From contig CAKZQS010000027.1 in NCBI GenBank assembly GCA_937141935.1, positions 22,384-86,383 on the forward strand: 64,000 nt of DNA, written 5' to 3'. This DNA comes from an uncultured Ectothiorhodospiraceae bacterium. Its GTDB lineage: Bacteria; Pseudomonadota; Gammaproteobacteria; Nevskiales; Oceanococcaceae. Made by a program: the position numbers and the translations under genes. The notes under the pieces are model-generated. The model saw only the letters and a list, made by a program, of their open reading frames with translations. It had not been told where the DNA came from and searched no databases. The stretch's first letter is position 1. Each line of letters starts with the position of its first letter. Shown here piece by piece: positions 26,806-37,974 of the stretch.

Positions 26806-29800
26806 ATGAACTTTCTTCGCCCCCAAGCCAAGCTTTCCCCCCAGGTCGTCGAGGCCAGCCGTCAGCTCGAGGCCATCCTGGCCGGCTCCGGCGCCACCGA
26901 GGTCCAGCTGGAGCAGGCCAGCGCCGAGCTGCAGCCGCTGCTAGTCCAGCTGAACACCGTGCTGGCGCGCGCCATCGAACACAAGGCGCGCCGCGGGGAA
27001 TGCGAGGCCAGCCGCGCGGAGCTGGAGTCGCGCCTGCAGGCGCTGACCCGCTCGCAGGCCGTCATCGAATTCGACCTGCAGGGCAACATCCGCGAGGCCA
27101 ACGACGCCTTCCTGGCGACCATGGGCTACACGCTCGACGAAATTCGCGGCCAGCACCACCGCATCTTCTGCGACCCGGCCGATGCCGCCCGGCCCGAGTA
27201 CCAGGCCTTCTGGGCCAAGCTCGGCCGCGGCGAAGCCGACAGCGGCCGCTACCGCCGCCTGGCGAAGGGCGGCCGTAGCGTGTGGATCGAGGCCAGCTAC
27301 AACCCGGTACTGGATGCGCAGGGCCAGCCCATCGGCGTGGTGAAGGTGGCGACCGACATCACCGCGCACATGCGCGAGGCCGCCAGCAATGAAGGCCAGA
27401 TGGCGGCCATCGACAAGGCCATGGCGGTGATCGAGTTCAACCTTGACGGCACCGTCATCCGCGCCAACGACAACTTCCTGGCCACGGTCGGCTACGGTGC
27501 CGACGAAGTCGTGGGCCACCACCACCGCATGTTCGTCGAGCCCGAGGAGGCCCGCTCGGCCGAGTACGAGCGCTTCTGGGAAAAGCTGGGCCGTGGCGAG
27601 TTCGACGCCGGCCGCTACTGCCGCGTGCACAAGGACGGCCACACGATCTGGATCGAGGCCAGCTACAACCCGATTTTCGACGCCGACGGCAAACCCTACA
27701 AGGTGGTCAAGTACGCCACCGACATCACCCGGCAGGTGCATGAGGCCGCCGACTACTCCGGCCAGATCATGGCCATTGGCAAGTCCCAGGCGGTGATCGA
27801 GTTCGAGCTGGACGGCACCATCATCACCGCCAACGAGAACTTTCTGGCGGCGGTGGGCTATTCGCTGGCCGAGGTGCGCGGCCAGCACCATCGCATGTTC
27901 GTGCAGCCCGAAGAGGCGGCCTCACCCGAGTACGCTCGCTTCTGGGAGAAGCTGGGCCGCGGTGAGTTCGACTCGGGCCGCTACATGCGGGTGGGCAAGG
28001 GCGGCCGCGAACTGTGGATCGAGGCCAGCTACAACCCGATCCTCGACCCGCGCGGCAAGCCCTACAAGGTGGTGAAGTTCGCCACCGACGTCACCGAAGA
28101 CGTGCTGCGCAACGCCGATTACCAGGGCCAGATCGCGGCGATCAGCAAGGCCCAGGCGGTGATCGAGTTCGACCTGGACGGCACTATCCGCACGGCCAAT
28201 GAGAACTTCCTGTCGACCGTCGGTTACACCCTGGACGAGGTACAGGGGCAGCACCACCGCATGTTCATGCCGCCCGAGGATGCCTCGCGCCCGGCTTACC
28301 AGAAGTTCTGGGACAAGCTGGGCCAGGGCCATTACGACAGCGGGCAATACAAACGCATCGGGCGCGATGGCCGCGAGATCTGGATTCAGGCGGCCTACAA
28401 CCCGATTTTCGATGCCGCCGGCAAGCCCTTCAAGGTGGTCAAGTACGCCACCGAAATCACCGAGGAGAAGCTGCGCACCGCGGACCACGAGGGCCAGCTT
28501 TCGGCCATCAGCAAGGCCCAAGCGGTGATCGAGTTCAACCTGGACGGCACCATCCTCGGTGCCAATGACAATTTCCTGAAAACGCTGGGTTATACGCTGT
28601 CCGAGGTGCGCGGCCAGCACCACCGCATGTTTGTCGACCCGAGCGAAGCCGGCAGCGCCAACTACGCCGAGTTCTGGCGCAAGCTGGGGCAGGGCACCTA
28701 CGACGCGGGCCAGTACAAGCGCCTGCACAAGGACGGCAGCGAGGTCTGGATCCAGGCCACCTACAACCCGATCTTCGATCTCAACGGCAAGCCCTACAAG
28801 GTGGTCAAGTACGCCACCAACATCACCGAGCAGGTCAAGACCAACCAGGCCATGCGCAAGGCCGTGGAGCAGACCCAGGTGGTCATCGACGGGGCGCAGC
28901 GCGGCGAGCTGACGGCGCGGATCCCGATGGACGGCAAGACCGGCCTGGTCGAATCGCTGTGCGTGGGCATCAACCAGATGCTCGACGGTCTGGAGCAGAA
29001 CCAGACCCGGCAGATGCAGATCGCCCAGGAGAACCTGCGCATTCGTAATGCGCTGGACAACGTGACCACCAACGTGATGATCGCCGATGGCGACCGCGTG
29101 ATCCGCTACGCGAACAAGTCGCTGATCGAGATGCTCACGGCGGCGCAGAACAAGATCCGCGAGCAGCTGCCGCAGTTCGATGTCAGCAAGGTCGTGGGCA
29201 CCAACATCGACATCTTCCACAAGAACCCCGTTCACCAGCAGCGCATGCTGGAGCAGCTGCAGGGCACCCACAAGGCGACCATTCGCGTCGGCGAGAAGAT
29301 CTTCAACCTCACGGTGAACCCCATCATCGACGGTGAAGGCGAGCGCGTGGGTACCGTGGTGGAATGGCTGGACCGCAATGCCGAGGTCGAGGTCGAGGAG
29401 CAGATCGAGCGCATCGTCAGCCAGGCGGCCGCGGGGGACTTCTCGCTGCGGCTGTCCTCCGAGGGCAAGATCGGCTTCATGCGCAGCCTGGCCGAGGGCC
29501 TGAACCAGCTGCTGGATGTCAGCGAGGCGGCCTTCCGCGAGATGAGCAAGCTGATGTCGGCACTGTCCAAGGGCGACCTGACGGCCCAGGTGCACATCGA
29601 CGGCGAGGGCCTGTTCGCGCAGTTGCGGGAAGAATCGCAATCGACCATCGGCACGCTGACCGACATGGTGACCCGCATTCGCGAGTCGGCCGACGCCATC
29701 AACACCGCCTCACGCGAGATCGCGATGGGCAATGCCGACCTGTCCAGCCGCACCGAGCAGCAGGCCGCCAGCCTGGAGGAAACCGCCTCCTCGATGGAGG

Positions 29801-30585
29801 AACTGACCACCACCGTGCGGCAGAACGCCGACAACGCGCAGCAGGCCAATCAGCTGGCGATGGGCGCCTCGGAGGTGGCCGGCAAGGGCGGCGACGTGGT
29901 CGGCGAGGTGGTCAGCACCATGTCCGCCATCAGCGATTCCAGCAAGAAGATCGCCGACATCATCAGCGTCATCGACGGCATCGCCTTCCAGACCAACATC
30001 CTGGCACTGAATGCGGCCGTGGAGGCGGCGCGGGCCGGCGAGCAGGGCCGCGGCTTTGCCGTGGTGGCCGCCGAGGTGCGCTCGCTGGCGCAGCGCAGCG
30101 CCGGGGCTGCCAAGGAGATCAAGACGCTCATTTCCGACAGCGTCGAGCGGGTCAAGAGCGGCACCGAGCTGGTGGACCGGGCCGGCGAGACGATGGCGGA
30201 AATCGTGCAAAGCGTGCAGCGGGTCACCGACATCATGGGTGAGATCACCGCCGCCAGCCAGGAACAGAGCGCCGGCATCGGCCAGGTCAACCAGACCGTG
30301 ACCCAGCTTGACGAGGTCACCCAGCAGAACGCCGCGCTGGTCGAGGAATCGGCCGCGTCGGCCAAGTCGCTGGAGGATCAGGCCGAAACGCTGGTGGAGT
30401 CGGTGCAGATCTTCAAGCTGCACAGCAGCCAAGGTGGCGCCAGTGTGGAGGCGCCGGCCCGCCGCGCCCCCAAGCGCGATAACGGCCAGGCTCAGGCGCT
30501 GCCGGCCCCGGCCCTCAATGGCAAGCACGGCGCCCCCAACGGCCGCAGCAACGGGGTGGATAACGGCCAGTGGACCGAGTTCTAA
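26806..30585 (+). CDS. soluble multi-PAS methyl-accepting chemotaxis receptor
   Basis: The ATG at 26806 gives 1259 residues with no membrane helix, so the receptor is cytoplasmic. After an 80-residue helical start come five PAS domains of the BdlA type, spaced exactly 122 residues apart (about 80–690); each reads AVIEF..DG.I..AN..FL and ends [17 protein letters not shown]. Next are a HAMP-like segment, a sixth divergent PAS (about 750–860), another HAMP, and a signalling hairpin whose tip has [20 protein letters not shown] (about 1069). The C-terminus WTEF resembles the CheR/CheB tether. It lies where Aer2/McpB lies in Pseudomonas Che2 clusters. Confidence 0.94.
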   Translation: MNFLRPQAKLSPQVVEASRQLEAILAGSGATEVQLEQASAELQPLLVQLNTVLARAIEHKARRGECEASRAELESRLQALTRSQAVIEFDLQGNIREANDAFLATMGYTLDEIRGQHHRIFCDPADAARPEYQAFWAKLGRGEADSGRYRRLAKGGRSVWIEASYNPVLDAQGQPIGVVKVATDITAHMREAASNEGQMAAIDKAMAVIEFNLDGTVIRANDNFLATVGYGADEVVGHHHRMFVEPEEARSAEYERFWEKLGRGEFDAGRYCRVHKDGHTIWIEASYNPIFDADGKPYKVVKYATDITRQVHEAADYSGQIMAIGKSQAVIEFELDGTIITANENFLAAVGYSLAEVRGQHHRMFVQPEEAASPEYARFWEKLGRGEFDSGRYMRVGKGGRELWIEASYNPILDPRGKPYKVVKFATDVTEDVLRNADYQGQIAAISKAQAVIEFDLDGTIRTANENFLSTVGYTLDEVQGQHHRMFMPPEDASRPAYQKFWDKLGQGHYDSGQYKRIGRDGREIWIQAAYNPIFDAAGKPFKVVKYATEITEEKLRTADHEGQLSAISKAQAVIEFNLDGTILGANDNFLKTLGYTLSEVRGQHHRMFVDPSEAGSANYAEFWRKLGQGTYDAGQYKRLHKDGSEVWIQATYNPIFDLNGKPYKVVKYATNITEQVKTNQAMRKAVEQTQVVIDGAQRGELTARIPMDGKTGLVESLCVGINQMLDGLEQNQTRQMQIAQENLRIRNALDNVTTNVMIADGDRVIRYANKSLIEMLTAAQNKIREQLPQFDVSKVVGTNIDIFHKNPVHQQRMLEQLQGTHKATIRVGEKIFNLTVNPIIDGEGERVGTVVEWLDRNAEVEVEEQIERIVSQAAAGDFSLRLSSEGKIGFMRSLAEGLNQLLDVSEAAFREMSKLMSALSKGDLTAQVHIDGEGLFAQLREESQSTIGTLTDMVTRIRESADAINTASREIAMGNADLSSRTEQQAASLEETASSMEELTTTVRQNADNAQQANQLAMGASEVAGKGGDVVGEVVSTMSAISDSSKKIADIISVIDGIAFQTNILALNAAVEAARAGEQGRGFAVVAAEVRSLAQRSAGAAKEIKTLISDSVERVKSGTELVDRAGETMAEIVQSVQRVTDIMGEITAASQEQSAGIGQVNQTVTQLDEVTQQNAALVEESAASAKSLEDQAETLVESVQIFKLHSSQGGASVEAPARRAPKRDNGQAQALPAPALNGKHGAPNGRSNGVDNGQWTEF
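27058..28860 (+). repeat. five tandem 366-base PAS-coding repeats
   Basis: The motif gccgtcatcgaattcgacct at about 27058 and its close relatives recur near 27424, 27790, 28156 and 28522. The period is therefore 366 bases, or 122 codons. Conservation is high inside each unit (for example ggccagcaccaccgcatgtt). The repeats encode the five tandem PAS domains of the receptor. Confidence 0.9.
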
Positions 30586-31496
30586 GCGCCGCGCCCGCCG
30601 CGGCGGCGGTGGACGTTGTGCAGCGCGGCGGCGGCAGTGCGCCGCCGCCATCGCCATTGTCCGCGCGTGCCGTCGGTGCCCCCGGGGCCCTGAGCCTGAG
30701 CCCGGCGGACTTTCGCACGCTGGCGAAGCTGATCCACGACGAGGCGGGCATCGTGCTGGGCGCGCAGAAGCAGGACATGGTGCTGCGCCGCCTGTCGCGG
30801 CGCATGCACAGCCTGGGGCTGCGCAGCTTTCGCGAGTACGCCAAGCGCCTGCAGGTCGATGACGGTGGCGAGCGCGAGCACTTCCGCAATGCGCTGACCA
30901 CCAACCTGACCGCCTTCTTTCGCGAGTCGCATCACTTCGACCGGCTGAACGCGCTGTTCGCCCAGCGCGGCCCCACGCGTCGGCTGCGGGTGTGGAGCGC
31001 CGCCTGCTCGACCGGCGAGGAGCCCTACAGCATCGCGATCTGCGCCTGCGAGCACTACGGTGGCGGCACGCCGCCGGTCCAGATCCTCGCCACGGATGTC
31101 GACACCCAGGTGCTGGCCACGGCCCGAGCCGGTGTGTACCCGCTGGAGCGCCTCAAGGGCATCAGCGAGCCGCGGCGGCGGGCCTATTTTGACCGCGGCA
31201 CCGGGCCGAATGAGGGCCTGGCGCGGGTGCGCGAGCCGCTGCGCCGCATAGTGCAGTGGCAGCCGCAAAACCTGATGGCCGCCGATTACGCGGTGGAGGG
31301 TGGGCTGGATGCGATTTTCCTGCGCAATGTGCTGATCTATTTCGACCGGCCGACCCAGCGCACCATCCTGGCGCGGATGCGCCGTTTGCTGCGGCCCGAC
31401 GGGTGGCTCTTCGTTGGCCATTCGGAGAACCTATTCCACTGCGCCGACCTGTTCCGCTCGCTGGGCCAGACCGTCTATGCGCCGCTGCCACCATGA
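30570..31496 (+). CDS. cheR: CheR, chemoreceptor glutamate methyltransferase
   Basis: CheR methylates receptor glutamates using S-adenosylmethionine for adaptation. The 308-residue protein has the N-terminal CheR domain (about residues 45–120, with [10 protein letters not shown]) and the SAM-binding domain with [24 protein letters not shown] and [14 protein letters not shown] at 30570 overlaps the receptor stop by 16 bases; later GTG codons are possible starts because the first 40 residues are low complexity. The adjacent receptor ends in a WTEF-type tether that CheR enzymes bind. Confidence 0.95.
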   Translation: MDRVLSAAPAAAAVDVVQRGGGSAPPPSPLSARAVGAPGALSLSPADFRTLAKLIHDEAGIVLGAQKQDMVLRRLSRRMHSLGLRSFREYAKRLQVDDGGEREHFRNALTTNLTAFFRESHHFDRLNALFAQRGPTRRLRVWSAACSTGEEPYSIAICACEHYGGGTPPVQILATDVDTQVLATARAGVYPLERLKGISEPRRRAYFDRGTGPNEGLARVREPLRRIVQWQPQNLMAADYAVEGGLDAIFLRNVLIYFDRPTQRTILARMRRLLRPDGWLFVGHSENLFHCADLFRSLGQTVYAPLPP

Positions 31497-32148
31497 GCGG
31501 CCCGGCCGGCCCAAAGCCGGCGCCCATGGGGCCTTCGGGCGAGCCGCCGCGATCGCCCGGGGACATGGGGGGCCTCAGCGTCGCCCGGTTGCAGTACGAC
31601 CGGGCGCTGGAATGCGAGGTGTACAAGCTGCTGCCGGGCGAGTTTCTGGCCACCGGCCTGGACCTGGCCATCAGTACCGTGCTGGGTTCTTGCGTCGCCG
31701 TGTGCCTGCATGACCCGGTGGTCGCCGTGGGCGGCATGAACCACTTCTTGTTGCCCGGCGGTGACCGCGGGCAGGGCGGGCGCTACGGCGCGCATGCGAT
31801 GGAGCTGCTCATCAACGAGCTGCTGCGCCGCGGGGCGCAGCGCGAGCGGCTGGCGGCCAAGGTGGCCGGCGGCGCCCGCGTGCTCGATGGCGGCACCGTC
31901 TTCGATGTGGGCAGCCGCAACGCCGATTTTGTCGAGGCCTATCTGGCTGCCGAGCGCATCCCGGTGCTGGCCTCCGAGTTGCGTGGCCAACGGCCGCGCA
32001 AGCTGCTGTTCTTCCCGCACCGTGGACTGGCCCTGCTACGGGCGGTGGGCGATGCCCGCGACCGGGCCGACTGGCAGGCCGAGCAGCGCTACGTGCAGCA
32101 GCTGGTCAACCGCGCGCCGCCGCCCGGTGGCGGGGTCGAGCTGTTCTG

Positions 32149-32149
<1 letters not shown>
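31493..32149 (+). CDS. cheD: CheD, chemoreceptor glutamine deamidase
   Basis: CheD deamidates receptor glutamines and can act with CheC or CheY in adaptation. Of 218 residues, the first 35 are a Pro/Gly-rich leader. The catalytic Cys is in [15 protein letters not shown] and the catalytic His in [11 protein letters not shown] Thr in the [11 protein letters not shown] segment completes the usual triad. The C-terminus ends GGGVELF, which resembles the end of the membrane receptor at 33237. It overlaps cheR (ATGA) and cheB (TGATG). Confidence 0.94.
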
Positions 32150-33236
<1,087 letters not shown>

Positions 33237-33240
<4 letters not shown>

Positions 33241-34427
33241 ACGCGGTCGCCATCAAGATGCTGCTGCCCCCGCTCCTGGTCTCCGGCCTGGTGGTTGGCC
33301 TGTTGCTGGCGCGCGTGCCGGGCCCCTGGGCCTGGGGCGCGAGCCTGGTGCTGGCCGGCCTGTGGGCCAGCCTGCTGGGCGCGGTGTGGCGCGGCCGGGT
33401 CATTCTGGATGTGCCGGCGCGCGACGCGGCCGAGCGGCAGCGCTGCGATGAGCTGGTGCAGCAGTGGCGGCAGCAGGCCGGCACCGAACTCAACGGCCTG
33501 CGCGCCGACCTGGAGCGGCTGCGCCAGCTGGTCAGCGATGCCATCGAAACGCTGACCAGCAGCTTCGACCGCATCCAGGCCGAGTCGCATGCCCAGCAGC
33601 AGGAGGTGCAGCGCATCGTGGATGGCGGCGACGCCAATGCCGTGGATGTGGGCGCCTTCGCCGACAGCGCCGGGCAAATGATGCAGCAGCTGGTGGCGGT
33701 GCTGGCCGAGGAAAGCCGCAACTCGGCCCTCACGGTGCAGCACATCGACACCATGGCCGAGCACCTGGACGCGATCTTCGCGCTGCTCGAGGACGTCGAG
33801 TCGATTGCCGACCAGACCAACCTGCTGGCGCTGAACGCGGCCATCGAGGCCGCCCGCGCCGGCGAGGCCGGCCGCGGCTTCGCGGTGGTGGCCGAAGAGG
33901 TGCGCACGCTGTCCGAGCGCTCGGGCAGCTTCAACGACCAGATCCGCAAGCGGGTGCATGAGTCCCGCGCGGCGATGGCCACCGTGCGCGGCACGGTCAA
34001 GGACATGGCCGCCCGCGACCAGCAGGCGAGCGAAGAGGCCGAAACCCGCGTCGGCGGCATGCTGCAGCAGGCCCAGTCGCTGCAGCAGACCCTGGATGCC
34101 AGCATCGCCCGCGTGGGGGCCTGTGGCGAAGCCATCCGGGCGGCCACGGCCGAGGCGGTGCGCTCGCTGCAGTTTGGCGACATCGCCACGCAGGTGGTTG
34201 GCGCCACCGAGGGCCATGTGCAGCGGGTGGCCGACATCCACGAAGAACTGGTGGCGCTGCAGGGCGCGCTGGGCAAGGCCCTGGCCCGGCCGCTGGAGCC
34301 CGGCGCCGAGCAGGCCGTGCCGCAGGCCGGCGCCCGGCTGCGCGAGCGGCAAAGCGCCTGGACGGCGCCGCCACACAAGCCCGCCCAGCAGGAGAGCCTG
34401 CAGGCCGGCAACGTCGAGTTGTTCTAG
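33237..34427 (+). CDS. membrane chemoreceptor without a periplasmic sensor domain
   Basis: The 396-residue protein has two closely spaced membrane helices at about residues 8–24 and 32–50, leaving almost no periplasmic loop. A coiled-coil follows with the signalling tip [22 protein letters not shown]. It ends GNVELF. Position after cheB, and the lack of a sensor domain, match CttP/PA0180-type receptors of the Pseudomonas Che2 cluster. It may relay signals from other receptors or sense through the membrane. Which receptor glutamates are modified was not resolved. Confidence 0.88.
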
Positions 34428-34438
34428 GCGGCTGGTTA

Positions 34439-34457
34439 CGCCGCGAGTCTCGCGGCG
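34439..34457. terminator. perfect hairpin between convergent genes
   Basis: CGCCGCGA and TCGCGGCG form an 8-bp perfect stem around the loop GTC, 12 bases after the receptor stop. No T-run follows, so it is not a classical intrinsic terminator. It lies between the convergent receptor gene and dksA-like gene, and it may end or protect either transcript. Confidence 0.4.
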
Positions 34458-34553
34458 GAGCTCGCGGCCAAATCCCCGACTCATTCCGCGGCCAAGTCCG
34501 CAGCGAGCTTCGTGGTCAGGCTCGTGGTCAGCCTGGGGCGTTAGGCCCGCGAT

Positions 34554-34916
34554 TCAGTCGCTGCATTCCAGGCAGCGGCTGGCGGTGGGGTCCACCTGCA
34601 TGCGCCGGGGGTCGATGGCCTCGGCGCACTGCGTGCACAGCCCCCATTCGCCACGGGCCAGGCGGCGCCGCGCGCCGCCGATACGGGCCAGCTGCAGCTG
34701 CCGGCGGCGCTGCGCCTCCAGCGCCATTTGCTGCTGCTGCAGCGCATCCATGCGCGACAGCCGGCCCTGCCGGGTCTGGTCCAGCGCCACCGGGTCGGCC
34801 GTGCCGGCCGCCGCGGCGGTCTCGGCCTGCAGCGCGGCCTCCAGGGCATCCAGGCGGGCCAGGGCCTGCTTCGCATCGAGCCCCGCGCCAGCCGCGTTGT
34901 CAAAGTCTGTCGCCAT
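34554..34916 (-). CDS. DksA/TraR-type zinc-finger protein
   Basis: The 120-residue protein (ATG at 34916, after a strong GGGAGGA site) has a long helical hairpin (about residues 14–85) and a C-terminal C4 zinc finger: CTQC, then 18 residues later CLEC. That is the layout of the DksA/TraR family, whose full-size members bind the RNA polymerase secondary channel with ppGpp. DksA is usually about 140–150 residues and this one is a little shorter. The Asp pair at the coiled-coil tip was not checked, so its activity is not certain. It is transcribed toward the chemotaxis cluster. Confidence 0.85.
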   Translation of the reverse strand: MATDFDNAAGAGLDAKQALARLDALEAALQAETAAAAGTADPVALDQTRQGRLSRMDALQQQQMALEAQRRRQLQLARIGGARRRLARGEWGLCTQCAEAIDPRRMQVDPTASRCLECSD

Positions 34917-35043
34917 GCTGTGTCCTCCCGTCCCGGTGGGCGCCTGGCGTGTTGCGGCCTGCGCGATCCCATCCGGTCGAACACCATAGTCGTGCCGCCG
35001 CCGCACTGCCATACTGCAGGCGACCGAGACCGCGGGAGGCGCG

Positions 35044-37029
35044 ATGCTCGCAACCCTGGCCCTGGCCGCCGCGACCTGCGTGGCGGCGCCGCTGCCCGAG
35101 CCGGCGGGCGGTTGGGCCGTGGCCAGCCCCCTGCTGGCCGCACAGCAGCCGCACCAGGCCACCCCCTTGAGCCGACCGCCGCCCTGCAGCGTCTATGCGC
35201 CGCTGGATGGCGAGGCCAATTACGGCATTGGCGCCGAGGAGGGCTGGCTGCGCCTGCGCCTGCCGCCGACGCTGGACGAACCCCGACTGCTGCTGCGCTT
35301 TGCCGGGCTGGAGCAGGTCTGCGTGTACTGGCCGCGGCGCCAGGCCGCGCCGCTGCGCGACTGCCGCCAGCGCGCCACGCCCGCGGGCCTGGGCGGCAGC
35401 GACATCGGCTGGCTGCTGCGGCCGCCCGCCGACTTTGACCCGGCCGGCGAGATCCAGCTGGGCGCCATTGCCCCGCTGTGGCTGAAGCTGCCGCTGGAAT
35501 ACGGCAGCGCCGAGGGCCTGGCCCGCGCCAGCCACCGCCGCCAGTACTACTGGGGCCTGTATTACGGCCTGCTGCTGGCCAGCGCCGTCATGGGCCTGGT
35601 CACCTTCGCCGCCCAGCGCGAGAAGATGTACCTGACCTTCGCCGCCCATGTCGCCGCCCTGGGCGTGGCCGTGGCGCTGTGGCAGGGCCGCTTCGTGGCC
35701 TGGGAGTTCGCCGGCATCAGCAGCGTGGGGCTGGCGCCGATGCTGATGGGCCTCGCCGTGGCGGCCGGGGCCTTGTTCCACCGCGACTTCATGGCCACGG
35801 CACGCACGGCGCCGCGGGCCTCACGCGGTTTCGGGCTGGTGGCTGCGGCGGCCGTGGGCAGTGCGCTGCTGGTGCCGCTGGCGCCGGCCAGCGCCTCCAG
35901 CGCCATCGGCGGGCTGGCGCTGCTGTGGGTGGGGCTGACTCTGGGCACCGCCATGTTGCGCGCCAAGGGCGGGGCGCAGTCCGCACGCTATGTGCTGGCC
36001 GGCACCTCCGTGCTGCTGGCGGCCATCGTCATCAATGCCCTGCAGGCGCTGGGCCTGCCGCTGGCCAGCCCCCAGGCCACGAACCTGTGGCTGTACGTGG
36101 GGGTGTTGTCCTCGACGCTGTTCCTGGTGGTGGCGATGACGCGGCGCGTGCGCACCATGACGCTGGAACGCGACGCCGCCCTGCAGGTGCTGGGGCGCCA
36201 GGGCGCGCAGGCCAGCGGCATCAGCGCCGAGCGCCAGGCGCGGCTGGCACCCAAGCTGCAAGGCGCGTTGTCCCGCGGCCTGCTGGAGCTGCACTACCAG
36301 CCCATATTGCGTGGCCGCAGCGGCCAGCTGGTGGCGCTGGAGGGGCTGCTGCGGTGGCCGCGCGGGCCCGAGCTGGAGCCCGTGGGCAGCGCCGAAACCG
36401 TGGCGCTGGCCCAGGCCAGCGGCATCGGCGGCAAGCTCAGCGACTTCGTGCTGCAGCGCGCGCTGGCCGACATGGCCGCCTGGCGTGGGCTGGGCTATGC
36501 CGTGCCGGCGGTGGCCATCAACCTGCGCGCCGAGGATTTGTCCGTCGAGCTGCCAAGGCGCGTCTTCCGCGCGCTGGCCGCCTGGCGTTTGCCGCCCAGC
36601 GCGCTGCAGCTCGAAATCACCGAGCAGGCGCTGGTGCGCAACCTGGAGCGGGCCGGCAAGGTGGTGGAGGCGCTGTGCGACGGCGGTGTGGAGGTGTGGG
36701 TGGACGACTTCGGCAGCGGCTATTCCGCGCTGAACTACCTGCGCTCGTTGCCGGCTACCGGCGTCAAGCTGGATCGCGCCTTTTTGCAGGATTACCCCGC
36801 CCACCCGCGCGCACGGCAACTGGTCGAGGCCGTATTGGGCCTGGCCCGCGACCTGGGCCTGAAGGTGATTGTGGAGGGCGTGGAGACGGCCGAGCAGCAG
36901 CAGCGCCTGAACAGCGAGGGCGATTTGCTGCTGCAGGGCTTTCACTACGCCGAGCCGCTGGACGCCCCCGCGCTGCGCGGCTGGCTGCAGCAGCGCCGCC
37001 AGCAGGCCACCCAGGCCAACGCCGCTTAG
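35044..37029 (+). CDS. 7TM-DISM sensor with EAL-type c-di-GMP phosphodiesterase domain
   Basis: The 661-residue protein has a signal-like N-terminus, a periplasmic domain (about residues 40–150, DISM-like by layout), then seven hydrophobic helices (about 165–370). It ends in an EAL domain (about 400–650). The EAL signature reads EGLLRW, so the Ala is Gly, but the other active-site segments are present: INLRAEDL, LEITEQAL, VDDFGSGYS, VKLDRAFL and IVEGVET. It has no GGDEF. It should degrade cyclic di-GMP in response to an outside signal. It begins after GGGAGG and ends convergently with the hydrolase gene, with three shared bases. Confidence 0.9.
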   Translation: MLATLALAAATCVAAPLPEPAGGWAVASPLLAAQQPHQATPLSRPPPCSVYAPLDGEANYGIGAEEGWLRLRLPPTLDEPRLLLRFAGLEQVCVYWPRRQAAPLRDCRQRATPAGLGGSDIGWLLRPPADFDPAGEIQLGAIAPLWLKLPLEYGSAEGLARASHRRQYYWGLYYGLLLASAVMGLVTFAAQREKMYLTFAAHVAALGVAVALWQGRFVAWEFAGISSVGLAPMLMGLAVAAGALFHRDFMATARTAPRASRGFGLVAAAAVGSALLVPLAPASASSAIGGLALLWVGLTLGTAMLRAKGGAQSARYVLAGTSVLLAAIVINALQALGLPLASPQATNLWLYVGVLSSTLFLVVAMTRRVRTMTLERDAALQVLGRQGAQASGISAERQARLAPKLQGALSRGLLELHYQPILRGRSGQLVALEGLLRWPRGPELEPVGSAETVALAQASGIGGKLSDFVLQRALADMAAWRGLGYAVPAVAINLRAEDLSVELPRRVFRALAAWRLPPSALQLEITEQALVRNLERAGKVVEALCDGGVEVWVDDFGSGYSALNYLRSLPATGVKLDRAFLQDYPAHPRARQLVEAVLGLARDLGLKVIVEGVETAEQQQRLNSEGDLLLQGFHYAEPLDAPALRGWLQQRRQQATQANAA

Positions 37030-37907
37030 CCGGCCTGGCGCTCGCCCTGGCTGGCGATGCGGGCCACGGCGTCGGCGATGGCCGGCGCCTGGTCTTCCTG
37101 CAAAAAATGCTTGCCCGGCACGGTGTGCAGCGGCGCGCCGGTGATGTCGGCGGCGATGCGGCCGTAGACATCCAGCCGCAGGGCCGGGTCCTGCGCGCCC
37201 CAGAGCAGCTGCACTGGGTAGGGCACGTTGCGCACCGTGCTGATGTAGCGCGCCTCCTTTTCGGGCGTGGTCTCGAAGCTGCGCATGATGCGCAAAAAGG
37301 CGCGGCCGCCATCGCCGTGCTTGAGCAGCGCCACATGGGCGTCGATCTCGCTGGGCGGCACCGCGCGCACATCGCCTATGCCCTGCCAGGCCATCAGCAG
37401 GCGAAAGGCCGGCTTGACCATCGAGGCCAGCCAGGCCTCGCCGAGCAGCGGCACCTCGAAGGGCCGCATTACCCAGGGCTTGCGAAAGCGCGACACCGCC
37501 AGCAGCGTGTTCAGCAGCGTGATCGAGCGCACCCGGCCGCGCAGCGCGGCGGCCAGCTCAAAGCCCACCGGCCCGCCAATGTCGTGCACCACCAGGTGGA
37601 AGTCGTCGAGCCCCAGCGCATCCACCGCCTGCACGGCGAAGCGGCCCAGGCCCGTCCAGGAGTAATCGAAATCGGCCGGCCGCTCGGCCAGCCCCAGGCC
37701 CGGCAGGTCGAAGGCCACACCGCGCAGGCCGCGCTCGGCCAGCGCCGGCACCAGGCGCCGGTACACAAAGCTGGAGACCGGCACGCCATGCATGCACAGC
37801 ACCGGCACACCGCTGCCGGCATCCAGGGCAAAGCTTTCGACCCCGCCGGCGCTGAAACGGCGGCCGGCCGCGGCGTGTTGCTGGAGGACCTCGCGGGTCG
37901 ATGCCAT
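37026..37907 (-). CDS. haloalkane-dehalogenase-like alpha/beta hydrolase
   Basis: The 293-residue protein has the HGxP oxyanion motif (MHGVPVSSFVYRRL). Its nucleophile elbow is VVHDIGGPVG, where Asp replaces Ser, as in haloalkane dehalogenases and epoxide hydrolases. The acid is probably Asp in LLWGAQDPALR and the His is in PGKHFLQED. The family includes haloalkane dehalogenases (VVHDWGG), fluoroacetate dehalogenases and related hydrolases. Which substrate it uses cannot be read from sequence. It ends at the same place as the EAL gene on the other strand. Confidence 0.85.
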   Translation of the reverse strand: MASTREVLQQHAAAGRRFSAGGVESFALDAGSGVPVLCMHGVPVSSFVYRRLVPALAERGLRGVAFDLPGLGLAERPADFDYSWTGLGRFAVQAVDALGLDDFHLVVHDIGGPVGFELAAALRGRVRSITLLNTLLAVSRFRKPWVMRPFEVPLLGEAWLASMVKPAFRLLMAWQGIGDVRAVPPSEIDAHVALLKHGDGGRAFLRIMRSFETTPEKEARYISTVRNVPYPVQLLWGAQDPALRLDVYGRIAADITGAPLHTVPGKHFLQEDQAPAIADAVARIASQGERQAG

Positions 37908-37974
37908 GGCGATACTCGGGCGGGGCGGGGGTCAGCGGCGGACTATGCCGGGCCGCCCCGGCCGACTCAAGCGG

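Noticed and set aside
27058..28860. Regular repeats that might be a CRISPR-like or VNTR array
   Set aside because: The period is 366 bases and every unit is in frame and codes for a PAS domain.
34521..34550. GGGCGTTAGGC-like word resembling an attC core
   Set aside because: Only one short core is present with no inverted partner or cassette gene next to it. It lies between convergent core genes.
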